DNA of 64,000 bases from Algoriphagus terrigena DSM 22685 (GTDB lineage: Bacteria > Bacteroidota > Bacteroidia > Cytophagales > Cyclobacteriaceae). The notes below the pieces were generated by a model. The model saw only the letters and a list, made by a program, of their open reading frames with translations, had not been told where the DNA came from and searched no databases. The DNA lies in the NCBI RefSeq assembly GCF_000429445.1, contig NZ_AUBW01000014.1:62001-126000 (forward strand). Reading direction: 5' to 3'. This document shows, piece after piece, positions 9,246-17,884 of this stretch. Each line of letters begins with the position of its first letter. Within the stretch, counting starts at the first letter, position 1. The translations under genes and the position numbers were made by a program.

Positions 9246-10229
9246 TCAGGATTTGATCATACGTGTCATCGCCGTGGCACCTGTACCGGCTGCCTGGGTC
9301 GTTTTTGTGAGCAGGCTGTCCCTCCCTCCGGGCTGCACGATAAATCCCGCCACATTCGGGACGGTAGCATACCCGATGATAGCAATCACCATAAAGACCA
9401 TGTAACCAAGGGAACTTGTGAAGTTACCGTCCAAGACCAGCATATTCAGCTGGATCTTGGCGATTATGGCCCCGAAGATATTGGCCACCGGCAGCCACAG
9501 GGAAACGTTGATGTACCGGGCAAACCAGGCGGGGAGCGTGTGCTGAAACCCGTCGAAAACAGACAGGCCAAATACAATTGGCCCCAGGATGGAAAGTACC
9601 ACCAACTGGAAAGTCCGAATGGTATTGATACAGAGGGCGGCGGAAAAAAACAGGATCTGGAGCAATCCGGAGACCAGCTGGTTAAAGATGGCTTTCAGAT
9701 TGAATTCAAAAAGCTCGTTCCTCATCCGCTCCAAAATTCCCCTGTCTTCCTCGGTTTCCGGAAATTCTTCCGTTCCCCCCTCCTGACCGTAGTGTAGATA
9801 GGGCTCGGCCTCCCGGGTTTTCAGTTGTTCGATATGCAGGGCAACGGCCCGGTTGCTGTCTTCCACCATCTCCGAGGTGGCCCATATGATGGGGGACATC
9901 AGGCCGTTGATCAGGGCCAAGACTTGGGGAAAAGCCAGTATCGCCAGGCCGATTGCAAAAGGCCTCAACAGGGGGTACAGATCCACGGGTTCGGATCTTG
10001 CGATATGCCCCCATACACGCATACCGATATACCAGATGGCCGCAAAGCCCGCCAGACCCCGCCCCACCGCGATCAGCCGGTCCGCAAGTGGGATCATCTC
10101 TCCGTAAATCCTGGACAGGACCAGGTGCAGTTCCTCCACTTCACCGGAGATGGTTTGGGCATTGGCATCGCCTGCCACCCAGAGCACCACAAGCGCTACC
10201 AGAAGAATCTTTTTGTTGTTTCCCCTCAT
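9246..10229 (-). CDS. traJ: Conjugative transposon protein TraJ
   Basis: 327 aa polytopic membrane protein with a cleavable-looking N-terminus and about six hydrophobic segments (around residues 60-80, 90-110, 180-200, 210-230, 240-260 and 280-300). TraJ of the CTnDOT family is VirB6-like and forms the inner-membrane part of the mating channel. The gene lies immediately after the TerB-like traI paralogue, with 4 bp between them, in the invariant tra order. Confidence 0.9.
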   Translation of the reverse strand: MRGNNKKILLVALVVLWVAGDANAQTISGEVEELHLVLSRIYGEMIPLADRLIAVGRGLAGFAAIWYIGMRVWGHIARSEPVDLYPLLRPFAIGLAILAFPQVLALINGLMSPIIWATSEMVEDSNRAVALHIEQLKTREAEPYLHYGQEGGTEEFPETEEDRGILERMRNELFEFNLKAIFNQLVSGLLQILFFSAALCINTIRTFQLVVLSILGPIVFGLSVFDGFQHTLPAWFARYINVSLWLPVANIFGAIIAKIQLNMLVLDGNFTSSLGYMVFMVIAIIGYATVPNVAGFIVQPGGRDSLLTKTTQAAGTGATAMTRMIKS

Positions 10230-10233
10230 GGAA

Positions 10234-10872
10234 TTATGGGTAAAGCGTTGATATCCTCGTCTGTTCTTTGATCCGCTCTTGTCTCCGGGCGATCAGTACA
10301 TCGATGTCCCGGTTAAGATTCCCGAGAAAACCCAGCAGTCCCTGCATCTCCCCATACAGTCGGTCGATCGCTTCCAGTCTTTCAAAGTCACCCATGCGCA
10401 GGCTACCGGCAGAGAGGATGAGTGCAAGTTCTTCCAGGTTCCGAAGTGACAACCGGTAAATCCTCGTATAGCGGGCTCGCTGTTGAGCAATTTCATCCCC
10501 GGAGAATTCCCCGGAGAACTGAAGCCGACGTAGACCTGAATGATAGTCACTGACCAAGCGCTCCTGAAGTCGGATGAGTCCAGCCAACCGGTGATACTTT
10601 CGGACTTCCGGACTGACCTCCAGCAGTCCATCAAGAAAAGCCTCATGTAAACGAAAGTTGCCTTCCGTGATGTCTTTGACAGCCGAATATCCCTTTTCCA
10701 ACACGGTATATCCCCGTTGCATGTCCTTTAGGATCTGCCGTAGCTGGTTGAGCTTTTCAAAGTTCAATACCAACTGGGCCGCCTCCTGGGACTGGGCCGG
10801 GGACAGAGAGGGATAGAACCACATCACCGACAAGGCGGCGCACAGGAGTAGTTTTATGCTAGTAGTCCCCAT
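10234..10872 (-). CDS. TraI-like exported helical protein 3
   Basis: 212 aa with a signal peptide (about residues 1-27), then an entirely helical body. The segment RYTRIYRLSLRNLEELALIL is typical of the family often labelled TerB-like in Bacteroidota conjugation operons. It is the third of three consecutive genes of similar length, each starting with a signal peptide and overlapping the previous one by 14 bp, so all three are translationally coupled. They probably act in the periplasm as VirB5-like or channel-assembly components; that role is inference. Confidence 0.8.
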   Translation of the reverse strand: MGTTSIKLLLCAALSVMWFYPSLSPAQSQEAAQLVLNFEKLNQLRQILKDMQRGYTVLEKGYSAVKDITEGNFRLHEAFLDGLLEVSPEVRKYHRLAGLIRLQERLVSDYHSGLRRLQFSGEFSGDEIAQQRARYTRIYRLSLRNLEELALILSAGSLRMGDFERLEAIDRLYGEMQGLLGFLGNLNRDIDVLIARRQERIKEQTRISTLYP

Positions 10873-11509
10873 ACAACTCCTTTATGATCAACTGATCCGT
10901 TTTACTTCCTATACGCATTGGGCCCAGGGCACGGAGCCGGTGGTTTACCGCATGCAGCCCTGTATACAGCGTAGCCATTTCATTTTCCAGTTTATCCAGA
11001 AGCCGGAGACTTTCCCCCTCAGACAAGTCCAAACCACCAAGATTGAGCAGACTTTCCAGTTCAGCGACCAACAACCCCAAACGCTTTCTGACCAGACCTT
11101 GCAATTCCCTGACTGCCTGCTGCTCGGCGGGGCGTAACTGCCCCGCATCCGCCCAAAGCAAATCCATGCCCTTCAATTCTTGTTCTATCCGGTTCCTCCA
11201 CCGATAGATCCTTTCGACCGGGGCGGCGTGCTTTATCGGCGAACTTGCCCTTTTTCTGGATTCCAGGTATTCGCTATGCAACCCAAACTCACCATTCCTG
11301 ATCTGGCCTACCATGCCCAAACCGCGTTCCGCTGTTTCATAGCCTTCCACCACCAATGCACGAAAGTATTTCAGGGACTGGATCTCCAAGAGTTTGTATT
11401 CGGTCTGAAGCTTCTTCTGCCGCGTCCATTCCTGCCAGGTCTGCGCCTGGCTTTGTGCGTTTCCCCAGATCAAAAAGACGAGGCAAATTTCTATCCTAAT
11501 CCAACCCAT
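10859..11509 (-). CDS. TraI-like exported helical protein 2
   Basis: 216 aa. Signal peptide at about residues 1-23 (MGWIRIEICLVFLIWGNAQS), then a helical body carrying YETAERGLGMVGQIRNGEFG, which resembles the matching region of the neighbouring paralogue (YSAVKDITEGNFRLH). Start overlaps the previous gene and end overlaps the next, both by 14 bp. It looks like a diverged duplicate within the tra operon. Confidence 0.8.
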   Translation of the reverse strand: MGWIRIEICLVFLIWGNAQSQAQTWQEWTRQKKLQTEYKLLEIQSLKYFRALVVEGYETAERGLGMVGQIRNGEFGLHSEYLESRKRASSPIKHAAPVERIYRWRNRIEQELKGMDLLWADAGQLRPAEQQAVRELQGLVRKRLGLLVAELESLLNLGGLDLSEGESLRLLDKLENEMATLYTGLHAVNHRLRALGPMRIGSKTDQLIIKELYGDY

Positions 11510-12176
11510 AGTTTCGTTTGAAGTGTGTCAGGGAGTTGGACTCCCTGGAATGAAGCAACAGAAAGTTTCCCCTGTTTTGGGAGCGGAGCGCTGCCAGGTT
11601 ATCCCGGATGCGCCCTTCGGCCAGATGCAGCATCCTCAACCGGTCTGCATCGTTCATCTGAAACCGGAAAGAAGTCAGTACCGAATTCAGATGGCCGAGA
11701 TTGCGCAGGGATTCCTCCAACAGGTACAGGTAGGCTTTTGCCATGGCCTGCTTTTCATCCGTTCCCAGCAAGGGCGAACGGCTCAGCACCCCCCAGGCCT
11801 CTTGGTATTCCCGGACCAACTGGCTTTGAATCGCTGCAATGCCACTAACCCGCCGGTATCCTGAAATCATGCTTTTCACTTTCCACAATTCCCCAAACAG
11901 GTCCTCATACTGTTTCCGCTGTTTTTCGCTCCACCCGGCAATCGCTTCCAACCGCTCCTCACTGAGTTTGATCTCGAGGATCTTTTGCACATGCTGAAGC
12001 CGGATGGTTTGATTCTGAAGACGCTGAACCTTCAGATCGATGGCCTGGATTGCCTTTTTAACCCCGGCTTTGATCACCTCCATGATGGCCGCAATCGGTA
12101 CGGCCTCCACCGTTCCGGACATCGTTCCCAGTCCGATAAACAGGGGAACAAACAGGATCAGAATTTTCTTTTTCAT
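11496..12176 (-). CDS. traI: Conjugal transfer protein TraI (DUF4141-like)
   Basis: 226 aa from the ATG at 12176; the frame is open to a TTG at 12185 but that would overlap the traG stop. It has a signal peptide at about 1-26 and a coiled-coil rich mature part with the heptad-like segment LKVQRLQNQTIRLQHVQKIL. This is the usual TraI of Bacteroidota elements, directly downstream of the TraG ATPase. It is a periplasmic protein needed for transfer, with a biochemical role not settled. Confidence 0.85.
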   Translation of the reverse strand: MKKKILILFVPLFIGLGTMSGTVEAVPIAAIMEVIKAGVKKAIQAIDLKVQRLQNQTIRLQHVQKILEIKLSEERLEAIAGWSEKQRKQYEDLFGELWKVKSMISGYRRVSGIAAIQSQLVREYQEAWGVLSRSPLLGTDEKQAMAKAYLYLLEESLRNLGHLNSVLTSFRFQMNDADRLRMLHLAEGRIRDNLAALRSQNRGNFLLLHSRESNSLTHFKRNYGLD

Positions 12177-12181
12177 TTGTT

Positions 12182-14620
12182 TCAAGAGTTAGTGCTTTGT
12201 ACTTCGGCCAAGAGCCGGATCGCTTTTCTTCTGTCCCCAAATCGTCGGGTATATGCTTCCACCCTGATTTTTTCCTGCTCCTCCGTGGTATAGGTCAAAT
12301 ATTCCTCCCGGCTTACTTCCACCCGGTAGACCTTTCGGTAGATACTGATGTAGACCTCCTTAAAACTTTTCCCCGCGCCGGGTGTCTTATTCATGCTCAG
12401 GATGATTGCCTTTTCCCGGTCCGAAAGCCCCAAGAGTTCCTGGATCTCTGAAAATTTGTTCTGGTATTTGCTCTGGTCCATCAGGATCTTGACATCCGCA
12501 TTGTTGATGATGGCATTCTTGACCACGGGACTGGAGACAATGTCTTCCACCTCCTGCGTCACCACGATGGCTTCCCCATAAAACTTTCTGACCGTCTTGA
12601 ACAGGTATCTGAGATACTCCGCCATCCCTTCCCTGGCAATTGCTTTCCAGGCTTCCTCGATCAGGATTATCTTCCTGATCCCCTTCAGCTTTCTCATCTT
12701 TGAGATAAAAATCTCCATCACCATCAGCGTGACCACCGGAAACAAGATCGGATGGTCCTTGATGTTGTCCAGTTCAAATACGATAAACCGGCGCTGCAGC
12801 AAATCCAGCTTTTCCCTGGCATTCAGCAGGTAATCGAACTCTCCTCCCCTGTGATAGGGACGGAGCACGTACATGAAATTCTCCAGGTCAAAATCCTTTT
12901 CCTTTACCCCCTCATTGAGCAGTTGCGCCCTGAACTCCGAATCCAAAAACCCATAGAATGAGTCAAAACAGGGGAAAATCCCGGCATGGTCTTCCAGATG
13001 GTTGAAATACCCCTTCAGTGCATTGGAAAGCGCCACATATTCGGAGCGTCTGTAGCTTTCATCCTCCTTCTTCCACAGTGCGAGCAACAGGGTCTTGAGG
13101 CTTTCGCTTTTCTCCGTGTCAGGCTGTTTGCGGTCTTCTATAAAGAAAGGGTTGAAGCAGAGCGGGTTGCCTTCTTCATAGGTGAAATAATAGCCCTTGA
13201 CCAACTCGCACAGCCCTCTGTAGGAATGTCCCACGTCAACCAGCACGATATGACTGCCCTGTTCATAATAGGAACGCACCAGATGGTTTGTGAAAAAGGA
13301 TTTCCCCGAACCCGAGGGGCCCAGGATAAATTTGTTCCGGTTGGTGATCAGCCCCTGCTTCATCGGCTCGTCCGAGATATCCACATGGACCGGATAGCCG
13401 GTGATCCGGTCACCCAGCCTGATGCCTATGGGACTGCGGGAAGTCCGGTAGTTGGACTCCAGATTAAACAGGCAGGTTGCCTGTCCGACAAAGGTGTCGA
13501 AGGTTTCATTGACCGGAAACGCGGCCTGATTTCCGGGAAGTCCGGCCCAGAACAACTGGGGGGCCCCAACCGTCTCCAGCTTGGGAACCACATTCATCTT
13601 TGCCAGAGCACCTGCCGCTAGATTACGGAGTACCGACAACTCCTCCCTCTTGTCAGTCCAGACCATCAGGTTAAAATGGGCTTTGACCGGCTTTCTGCCC
13701 GTTGCGATCGATTCATCGAGAAACTCGCCCGTCGCATCCCTTGCCATGGCATTTTCCCTGCTATAGTTCGCCAGGGATTCCAGTCTCAGCCGTTTGGATT
13801 CCAAGTCCCTGAGTTTCCTGGCTGGGTCTTCGACAAAGAGATACTGGTTATACAGATGGGAACAGGGAAGCAGGGAACAGACAGGCGTGGCAAACCCAAT
13901 CGGAAATTCCGTCCCGTCGGTTTCGAAGGCCTGATAATTGGAATAGGGGCTGATTGTTGAAGGCAGGACATCCGCAGTCCCCATGGAAAAGAGCAACATG
14001 TGTTTGTCCCCAATCTTCCAGTCCGGCTTAAAGCAGATATCCTGCAGGGTTCCGGTGTCCCCCATAAACAGGTATTCCTCCAGGATGCCTGGGCATTGAT
14101 CCGAACCCACAATGGCCGAGTCGCACAAGGGCTCCATAACAATGCCCGCGTCCCCAAGGATCTGTCTGAACTGCCCGACAAAATCCTGAAAACCGGCTGT
14201 AAAGCCCGGTTCGGGGATTTCCGCAGGGAGCAGTGATTTTCGCAGGAGATTGGAGCAGGCGGAGTCCGCGAGTTTACTTCCCCCGGGTCTTTGGGTGAGA
14301 AACAGACGGCAGCGATGATCCAGATGGGGCCGACCGTCAAAGTAACGTTCGCTCGTTCTGGAGTGGAAGGAAAGATCTTTACCTTCAAACTCTCCTCTGT
14401 ACATCCGGTTGACAAACCAATCCTGTTTGTGCAACACCGTTTGCCCCGGAAGAATGTCCACCGCTTTGTTCCATGCCTGGTGCATCGCCTCCATCCCGGC
14501 AGGGCTGAGCGAAAAGATCTCCGGCAATGCGACTTCAAAGGCGGCGGTGACGTCCCCTTGCCGGGAGATAATCAGATTCTGCTCCACCTTATATAAGGGG
14601 AATAGTCGGTCGAGTTCCAT
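12182..14620 (-). CDS. traG: Conjugation ATPase TraG (VirB4-like)
   Basis: 812 aa, full length for TraG of Bacteroidota conjugative elements. Walker A is GPSGSGKSFF near residue 435, Walker B lies in IILIEEAWKAI near residue 655, and the downstream segment YQNKFSEIQELLGLS is a family hallmark. The protein powers assembly of the mating channel at the inner membrane. It is not the coupling protein, which is encoded separately at 50023. The gene lies 12 bp after traF. Confidence 0.95.
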   Translation of the reverse strand: MELDRLFPLYKVEQNLIISRQGDVTAAFEVALPEIFSLSPAGMEAMHQAWNKAVDILPGQTVLHKQDWFVNRMYRGEFEGKDLSFHSRTSERYFDGRPHLDHRCRLFLTQRPGGSKLADSACSNLLRKSLLPAEIPEPGFTAGFQDFVGQFRQILGDAGIVMEPLCDSAIVGSDQCPGILEEYLFMGDTGTLQDICFKPDWKIGDKHMLLFSMGTADVLPSTISPYSNYQAFETDGTEFPIGFATPVCSLLPCSHLYNQYLFVEDPARKLRDLESKRLRLESLANYSRENAMARDATGEFLDESIATGRKPVKAHFNLMVWTDKREELSVLRNLAAGALAKMNVVPKLETVGAPQLFWAGLPGNQAAFPVNETFDTFVGQATCLFNLESNYRTSRSPIGIRLGDRITGYPVHVDISDEPMKQGLITNRNKFILGPSGSGKSFFTNHLVRSYYEQGSHIVLVDVGHSYRGLCELVKGYYFTYEEGNPLCFNPFFIEDRKQPDTEKSESLKTLLLALWKKEDESYRRSEYVALSNALKGYFNHLEDHAGIFPCFDSFYGFLDSEFRAQLLNEGVKEKDFDLENFMYVLRPYHRGGEFDYLLNAREKLDLLQRRFIVFELDNIKDHPILFPVVTLMVMEIFISKMRKLKGIRKIILIEEAWKAIAREGMAEYLRYLFKTVRKFYGEAIVVTQEVEDIVSSPVVKNAIINNADVKILMDQSKYQNKFSEIQELLGLSDREKAIILSMNKTPGAGKSFKEVYISIYRKVYRVEVSREEYLTYTTEEQEKIRVEAYTRRFGDRRKAIRLLAEVQSTNS

Positions 14621-14632
14621 TAACGTTCCTTT

Positions 14633-14950
14633 TTAGATTTTAATCAGCCGGGTAAAGACCGTTCTATCCCTTAGGGTAAGACTTGCAGGAATTTGTCGCC
14701 GGGCCATCTGCTTCATCAGACCGTGTTCTCCAAACCGGGCGTTCAAGCTGAATACTATCCAGCACAACAGAGTCCCGAGCGACACGGCGATCCCCAGGCA
14801 AAGGAGCATTGAAACTCCCAACGCATAGGCAAACCCAAAGACCACCAGGGTCATGCACAGTCCTGCTGCCAGGTAGGCGATATACTGGGACTTCAGCCCC
14901 TTGAATTCGATGGGTTTGTTGACCCCTTTGTTGATCTTATACCGGATCAT
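14633..14950 (-). CDS. traF: Conjugative transposon protein TraF (DUF4133)
   Basis: 105 aa from the ATG at 14950 (MIRYKINKGVNKPIEFKGL). The frame is open to 15073, but that extension overlaps traE and is not conserved-looking. Two membrane helices (about 22-45 and 48-68) follow the diagnostic KPIEFKGLKSQYI motif of the family; the protein is VirB3-like. It starts 14 bp after the traE stop. Confidence 0.92.
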   Translation of the reverse strand: MIRYKINKGVNKPIEFKGLKSQYIAYLAAGLCMTLVVFGFAYALGVSMLLCLGIAVSLGTLLCWIVFSLNARFGEHGLMKQMARRQIPASLTLRDRTVFTRLIKI

Positions 14951-14964
14951 GCAGTACGCTTTTT

Positions 14965-15267
14965 TTAAATCCCGAAAAAGCTCTGCAGGACGGTGGCCAC
15001 GACCACCAGAAAGACGCAGGAGCCAAACCAGGCCGCTGCCACCTTTCCCGTGTCGGGCTCGCCGTTGTTCCATTTGTTGAACACCTTTACCGCACCGACC
15101 AGTCCTACAATCGCCCCGATGGCGTACATCAGATTGGTTCCCGACTGGAAATAGCTCCGGACCTGTTGTGTTGCCTGGTTGATCCCGGCATTTCCGTCCT
15201 GTGCAGCCGCCATCCCGGAAGCAAACAGAAACAGCATGAACAGGTGCCCTTTTAGTTTTTTCTTCAT
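14965..15267 (-). CDS. traE: Conjugative transposon protein TraE (DUF4134)
   Basis: 100 aa with a signal peptide (about 1-22) and two further hydrophobic helices separated by NKWNNGEPDTGK, the family's conserved loop. This is the probable pilin-like VirB2 counterpart. First core membrane gene of the operon, followed by traF and traG. Confidence 0.92.
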   Translation of the reverse strand: MKKKLKGHLFMLFLFASGMAAAQDGNAGINQATQQVRSYFQSGTNLMYAIGAIVGLVGAVKVFNKWNNGEPDTGKVAAAWFGSCVFLVVVATVLQSFFGI

Positions 15268-15292
15268 AAATCAGTTAGTTAATGGTATCAAT

Positions 15293-15706
15293 TCAGTCTA
15301 TGCCCAGCTGCCCACGGATCTGATTTTCATCGATCCGCAGATTTTTTGCCTGTGCTACCGAGCTCAGATGTATCGCCAGAATTCCGAGCAGATCTCCCTG
15401 CCCAATCCTGTCACCCGGAATCCGGGTTGCCAGCAGCCCCAGAAATTCTTCCTCATCTGCCGCGTACCAGAAAGACCCGGTATCCACTTCCTGCAGCAGT
15501 TGTCGGAAACCTAAAACAGCCACACCATACTGTGCAAATCCGGATGGAGCCCTGCTTTTCTCAAGCACAGGATTTTGATTCCCGGTACGTCCAAAAAAAG
15601 TCTTTAGGTCTGCACTGTAGTACCGGATTGCTACCCAGCCATAATAGAGAAAAAGCGTCGTCACCAAGATTTCCAGAAAGTCTGTCCAGGAATAATTGTC
15701 CAGCAT
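15293..15706 (-). CDS. ICE membrane-anchored hypothetical protein, 137 aa
   Basis: One N-terminal membrane helix (about residues 9-27, WTDFLEILVTTLFLYYGWVA) and a soluble, mildly acidic domain (residues 30-137). It sits between rteC and traE, 25 bp before traE, in the place where small traA-traD genes of other elements lie. No family assigned. Confidence 0.7.
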   Translation of the reverse strand: MLDNYSWTDFLEILVTTLFLYYGWVAIRYYSADLKTFFGRTGNQNPVLEKSRAPSGFAQYGVAVLGFRQLLQEVDTGSFWYAADEEEFLGLLATRIPGDRIGQGDLLGILAIHLSSVAQAKNLRIDENQIRGQLGID

Positions 15707-15790
15707 AGTTTTGTTTTTTGTTGCGACAAACCTGGGCAGGAAACGGGACGATTGTTCACACCGGAACCCGAAGGGGGGACAAAAAAACAG

Positions 15791-16633
15791 CTAGTCCTCC
15801 CCCTTTCCGTTGAAATCCGTGTTGTCCATCCACTTCTCCAGCTTTTCCTTCAGGCGGTCCAAAAAGGTAGTCCGGCTGTTTTTCCTGATCCTGATCTCCT
15901 GAAACGTCCGGTAAAACTGCGTCAGGTCAACCTGAAACACACGTTCCAGATGCCCGGCGATATCACGTATGGATGCGTTTCCATGATTGATCGCCCCTGC
16001 TGCTTTCAGGGCATAAGCAAGTTCCACTAAAGCGGCTTTGGGTGCTGTCCATTTAACGGGATGTCCGGAATTTTCCCCGCGTTTCTTCAAGCTCCTGATC
16101 TCCTTTTCCAGAAATCCCCGGAGCGCGTCAAAGGCCCGGAACCTGGCGAACACCTTTCCCGCCGGTGTCGAATTAGAATCCGCGATAGGCAGGAGCCCGG
16201 GCATCGGCAGCCTCTCCCTACTCTCCCCAGACTCACTTTTGGTAAAGAGCTGAATGTCAAAATCCGAGCGATCCAGCAAAAAGTACTCTAACAGGAACCG
16301 ATACTTTTGGCGGTAAAGACTGGAAGGAATATACTGGGTACGCAAAAACTCCAGGGCATCCTTCTGCCTTTCCGGAAGGGATGAAAGGATGTAGTAAACT
16401 TCGCCGTAGTAGATCAACTCGGCCTCAAACCCGGGCCTGACCCGTTTAAAAAAACCAATCTCCTCCTGGACAGATTCGAAGGCATCCGGAGCGCTTATTT
16501 GGGAACAGAAACTCCCTGCAAGCAGGTAGGCCTGTTCAGCCACATAAAGCCGGTTGGAAGAAGAGGAAGCCACCGCAGCGATCTCCTCCTTCATCTGCAT
16601 GAAAAGCCCGTTGTAAAATTCTCTGTCGTTCAT
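15791..16633 (-). CDS. rteC: RteC-family excision/transfer regulator
   Basis: 280 aa. The C-terminal third has the RteC signature: GNASIRDIAGHLERVFQVDL, then YRTFQEIRIRK and RTTFLDRL. RteC in CTnDOT is the DNA-binding activator of the excision genes. Here it stands at the head of the tra operon rather than next to rteA/rteB, and no RteA/RteB pair is seen in the window. The gap of 84 bp to the next gene may hold a separate promoter. Confidence 0.88.
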   Translation of the reverse strand: MNDREFYNGLFMQMKEEIAAVASSSSNRLYVAEQAYLLAGSFCSQISAPDAFESVQEEIGFFKRVRPGFEAELIYYGEVYYILSSLPERQKDALEFLRTQYIPSSLYRQKYRFLLEYFLLDRSDFDIQLFTKSESGESRERLPMPGLLPIADSNSTPAGKVFARFRAFDALRGFLEKEIRSLKKRGENSGHPVKWTAPKAALVELAYALKAAGAINHGNASIRDIAGHLERVFQVDLTQFYRTFQEIRIRKNSRTTFLDRLKEKLEKWMDNTDFNGKGED

Positions 16634-16953
16634 CGTCTGACAATTTTATGGGACCGTAATCCCGGTTGAAACTGCGTCCTGCCCCAAAATGACCAACTCG
16701 AAGCAGGTAAAAAAGACACCTTCCAAAACTAGGAAGGCTGCATCCTAACCAAAACAAAATGAAGCCCACAGATTCCGAAACGGCTAACAATCTGTTTGAA
16801 ACGGCACAAAGGCCGTATGAAAAATGCACCAAAGTCCCGCCGTACAAAGAATTGAAAAGATGAAAATTCCAGAACTTTTATAACTTATAATTTATCAGTC
16901 CCTTTTTCAAAAGGCTTGGGAATTTTTAAAACCCGACGTCCGGATAAACAGAA
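16634..16953. other. Divergent intergenic region between rteC and the LytTR gene
   Basis: 320 bp between divergently read genes, so it should hold both promoters. A TATAATTTAT stretch lies near 16887. I see no hairpin with a T-run and no copy of the 30-bp box found before lanB. Confidence 0.4.
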
Positions 16954-17769
16954 GTGGTTTTGGTTAATAAAAGGTCACAGATCCAGTACAGCGATCAGTT
17001 TTTTCGCGCCATCCTTTGCGCAGGATCCGCTTTTTTGGTGGCCATGTACGGCAACAGTGCCCATTATTTGGACACGGTCTCGACGCAGTCTTTTCCCGTC
17101 AAGTTTCTGGTCGCTTTGTTTATAACGGCCTTCTTTTTGGAATTTGTCCACTGGGTCACCGTCAAACTGGACCGGAGATTTGACTGGAAAGAAAAACCCT
17201 TTGGCAGACCGGTCCTCCAGTTCCTTTTTGGCGTCATGCTTCCGGGTCTGACGGACTACCTCTTTCTTTCGTTGTACAGATGGTATTTTGGACTCAGCAA
17301 TGCCCATCCGGATGTCATCTCCCAGAGTAGCGCTTCCTTCATGATCATGCCGATCTTCCTGTTCAATCTCTACTATCTGGTGTACTATAAGATGTTGAAA
17401 AACAGGGAAGACAAAAAAACTCCCAAGGTATCAAAGAAGACCCTTTTAGCAAACCAGGGAAACAGGACGATTCCCATCGCTCTGGACGAGATCAGGTATA
17501 TCTACCATCAGGACCGGATAAACTATCTGGTTACATCAGGCGCAAAGGAATATGTTCTCAATGAAAGCCTGGATGAGTTGGAAAGCATCCTTTCCAAAAA
17601 GGATTTTTTTCGCCTAAACAGGAAAACCATCATCCATTACCTGGCCTGTTCGCACTTTCAGCCGCACGGCCATGGAAAACTATTGATCCAGCTGGAACCG
17701 AAATTCAGGGAAGAAACGGTAGTCAGCCAGGTCAGAGCCCCAAAATTCAGGGAATGGATTAACCGATGA
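16954..17769 (+). CDS. Membrane-bound LytTR transcription regulator
   Basis: 271 aa from a GTG at 16954. The N-terminal 145 residues hold four hydrophobic segments (about 20-34, 48-66, 90-108, 125-142), and residues 170-271 form a LytTR DNA-binding domain with IRYIYHQDRINYLV and FFRLNRKTIIHY. There is no receiver domain, so it would sense through the membrane directly. It ends 116 bp before lanB and is the closest candidate regulator for the box at 17796-17825, along with the response regulator at 20498. Confidence 0.85.
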   Translation: MVLVNKRSQIQYSDQFFRAILCAGSAFLVAMYGNSAHYLDTVSTQSFPVKFLVALFITAFFLEFVHWVTVKLDRRFDWKEKPFGRPVLQFLFGVMLPGLTDYLFLSLYRWYFGLSNAHPDVISQSSASFMIMPIFLFNLYYLVYYKMLKNREDKKTPKVSKKTLLANQGNRTIPIALDEIRYIYHQDRINYLVTSGAKEYVLNESLDELESILSKKDFFRLNRKTIIHYLACSHFQPHGHGKLLIQLEPKFREETVVSQVRAPKFREWINR

Positions 17770-17795
17770 TCAAAACCGCCTCCACTCCATTGTAA

Positions 17796-17825
17796 GTTAT
17801 ACCAAAATCGGTGTCGTTTCTACCA
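17796..17825 (+). promoter_or_regulatory. LytTR-type direct-repeat box 1 and lanB promoter
   Basis: Two 9-mers, GTTATACCA and TTTCTACCA, are separated by 12 bp starting AAATC; the 21-bp period places them on one DNA face, as in LytTR operators. Twenty-eight bp downstream is TAGGATTG (17854-17861), a fair match to the Bacteroidota -7 element TAnnTTTG, then 23 bp to the lanB ATG. Two further copies are at 22237 and 22977. Confidence 0.7.
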
Positions 17826-17884
17826 AGATTTGCCATCGCAGCGAACTTCTGGCTAGGATTGAACAAACGAACATCCGAAATGCC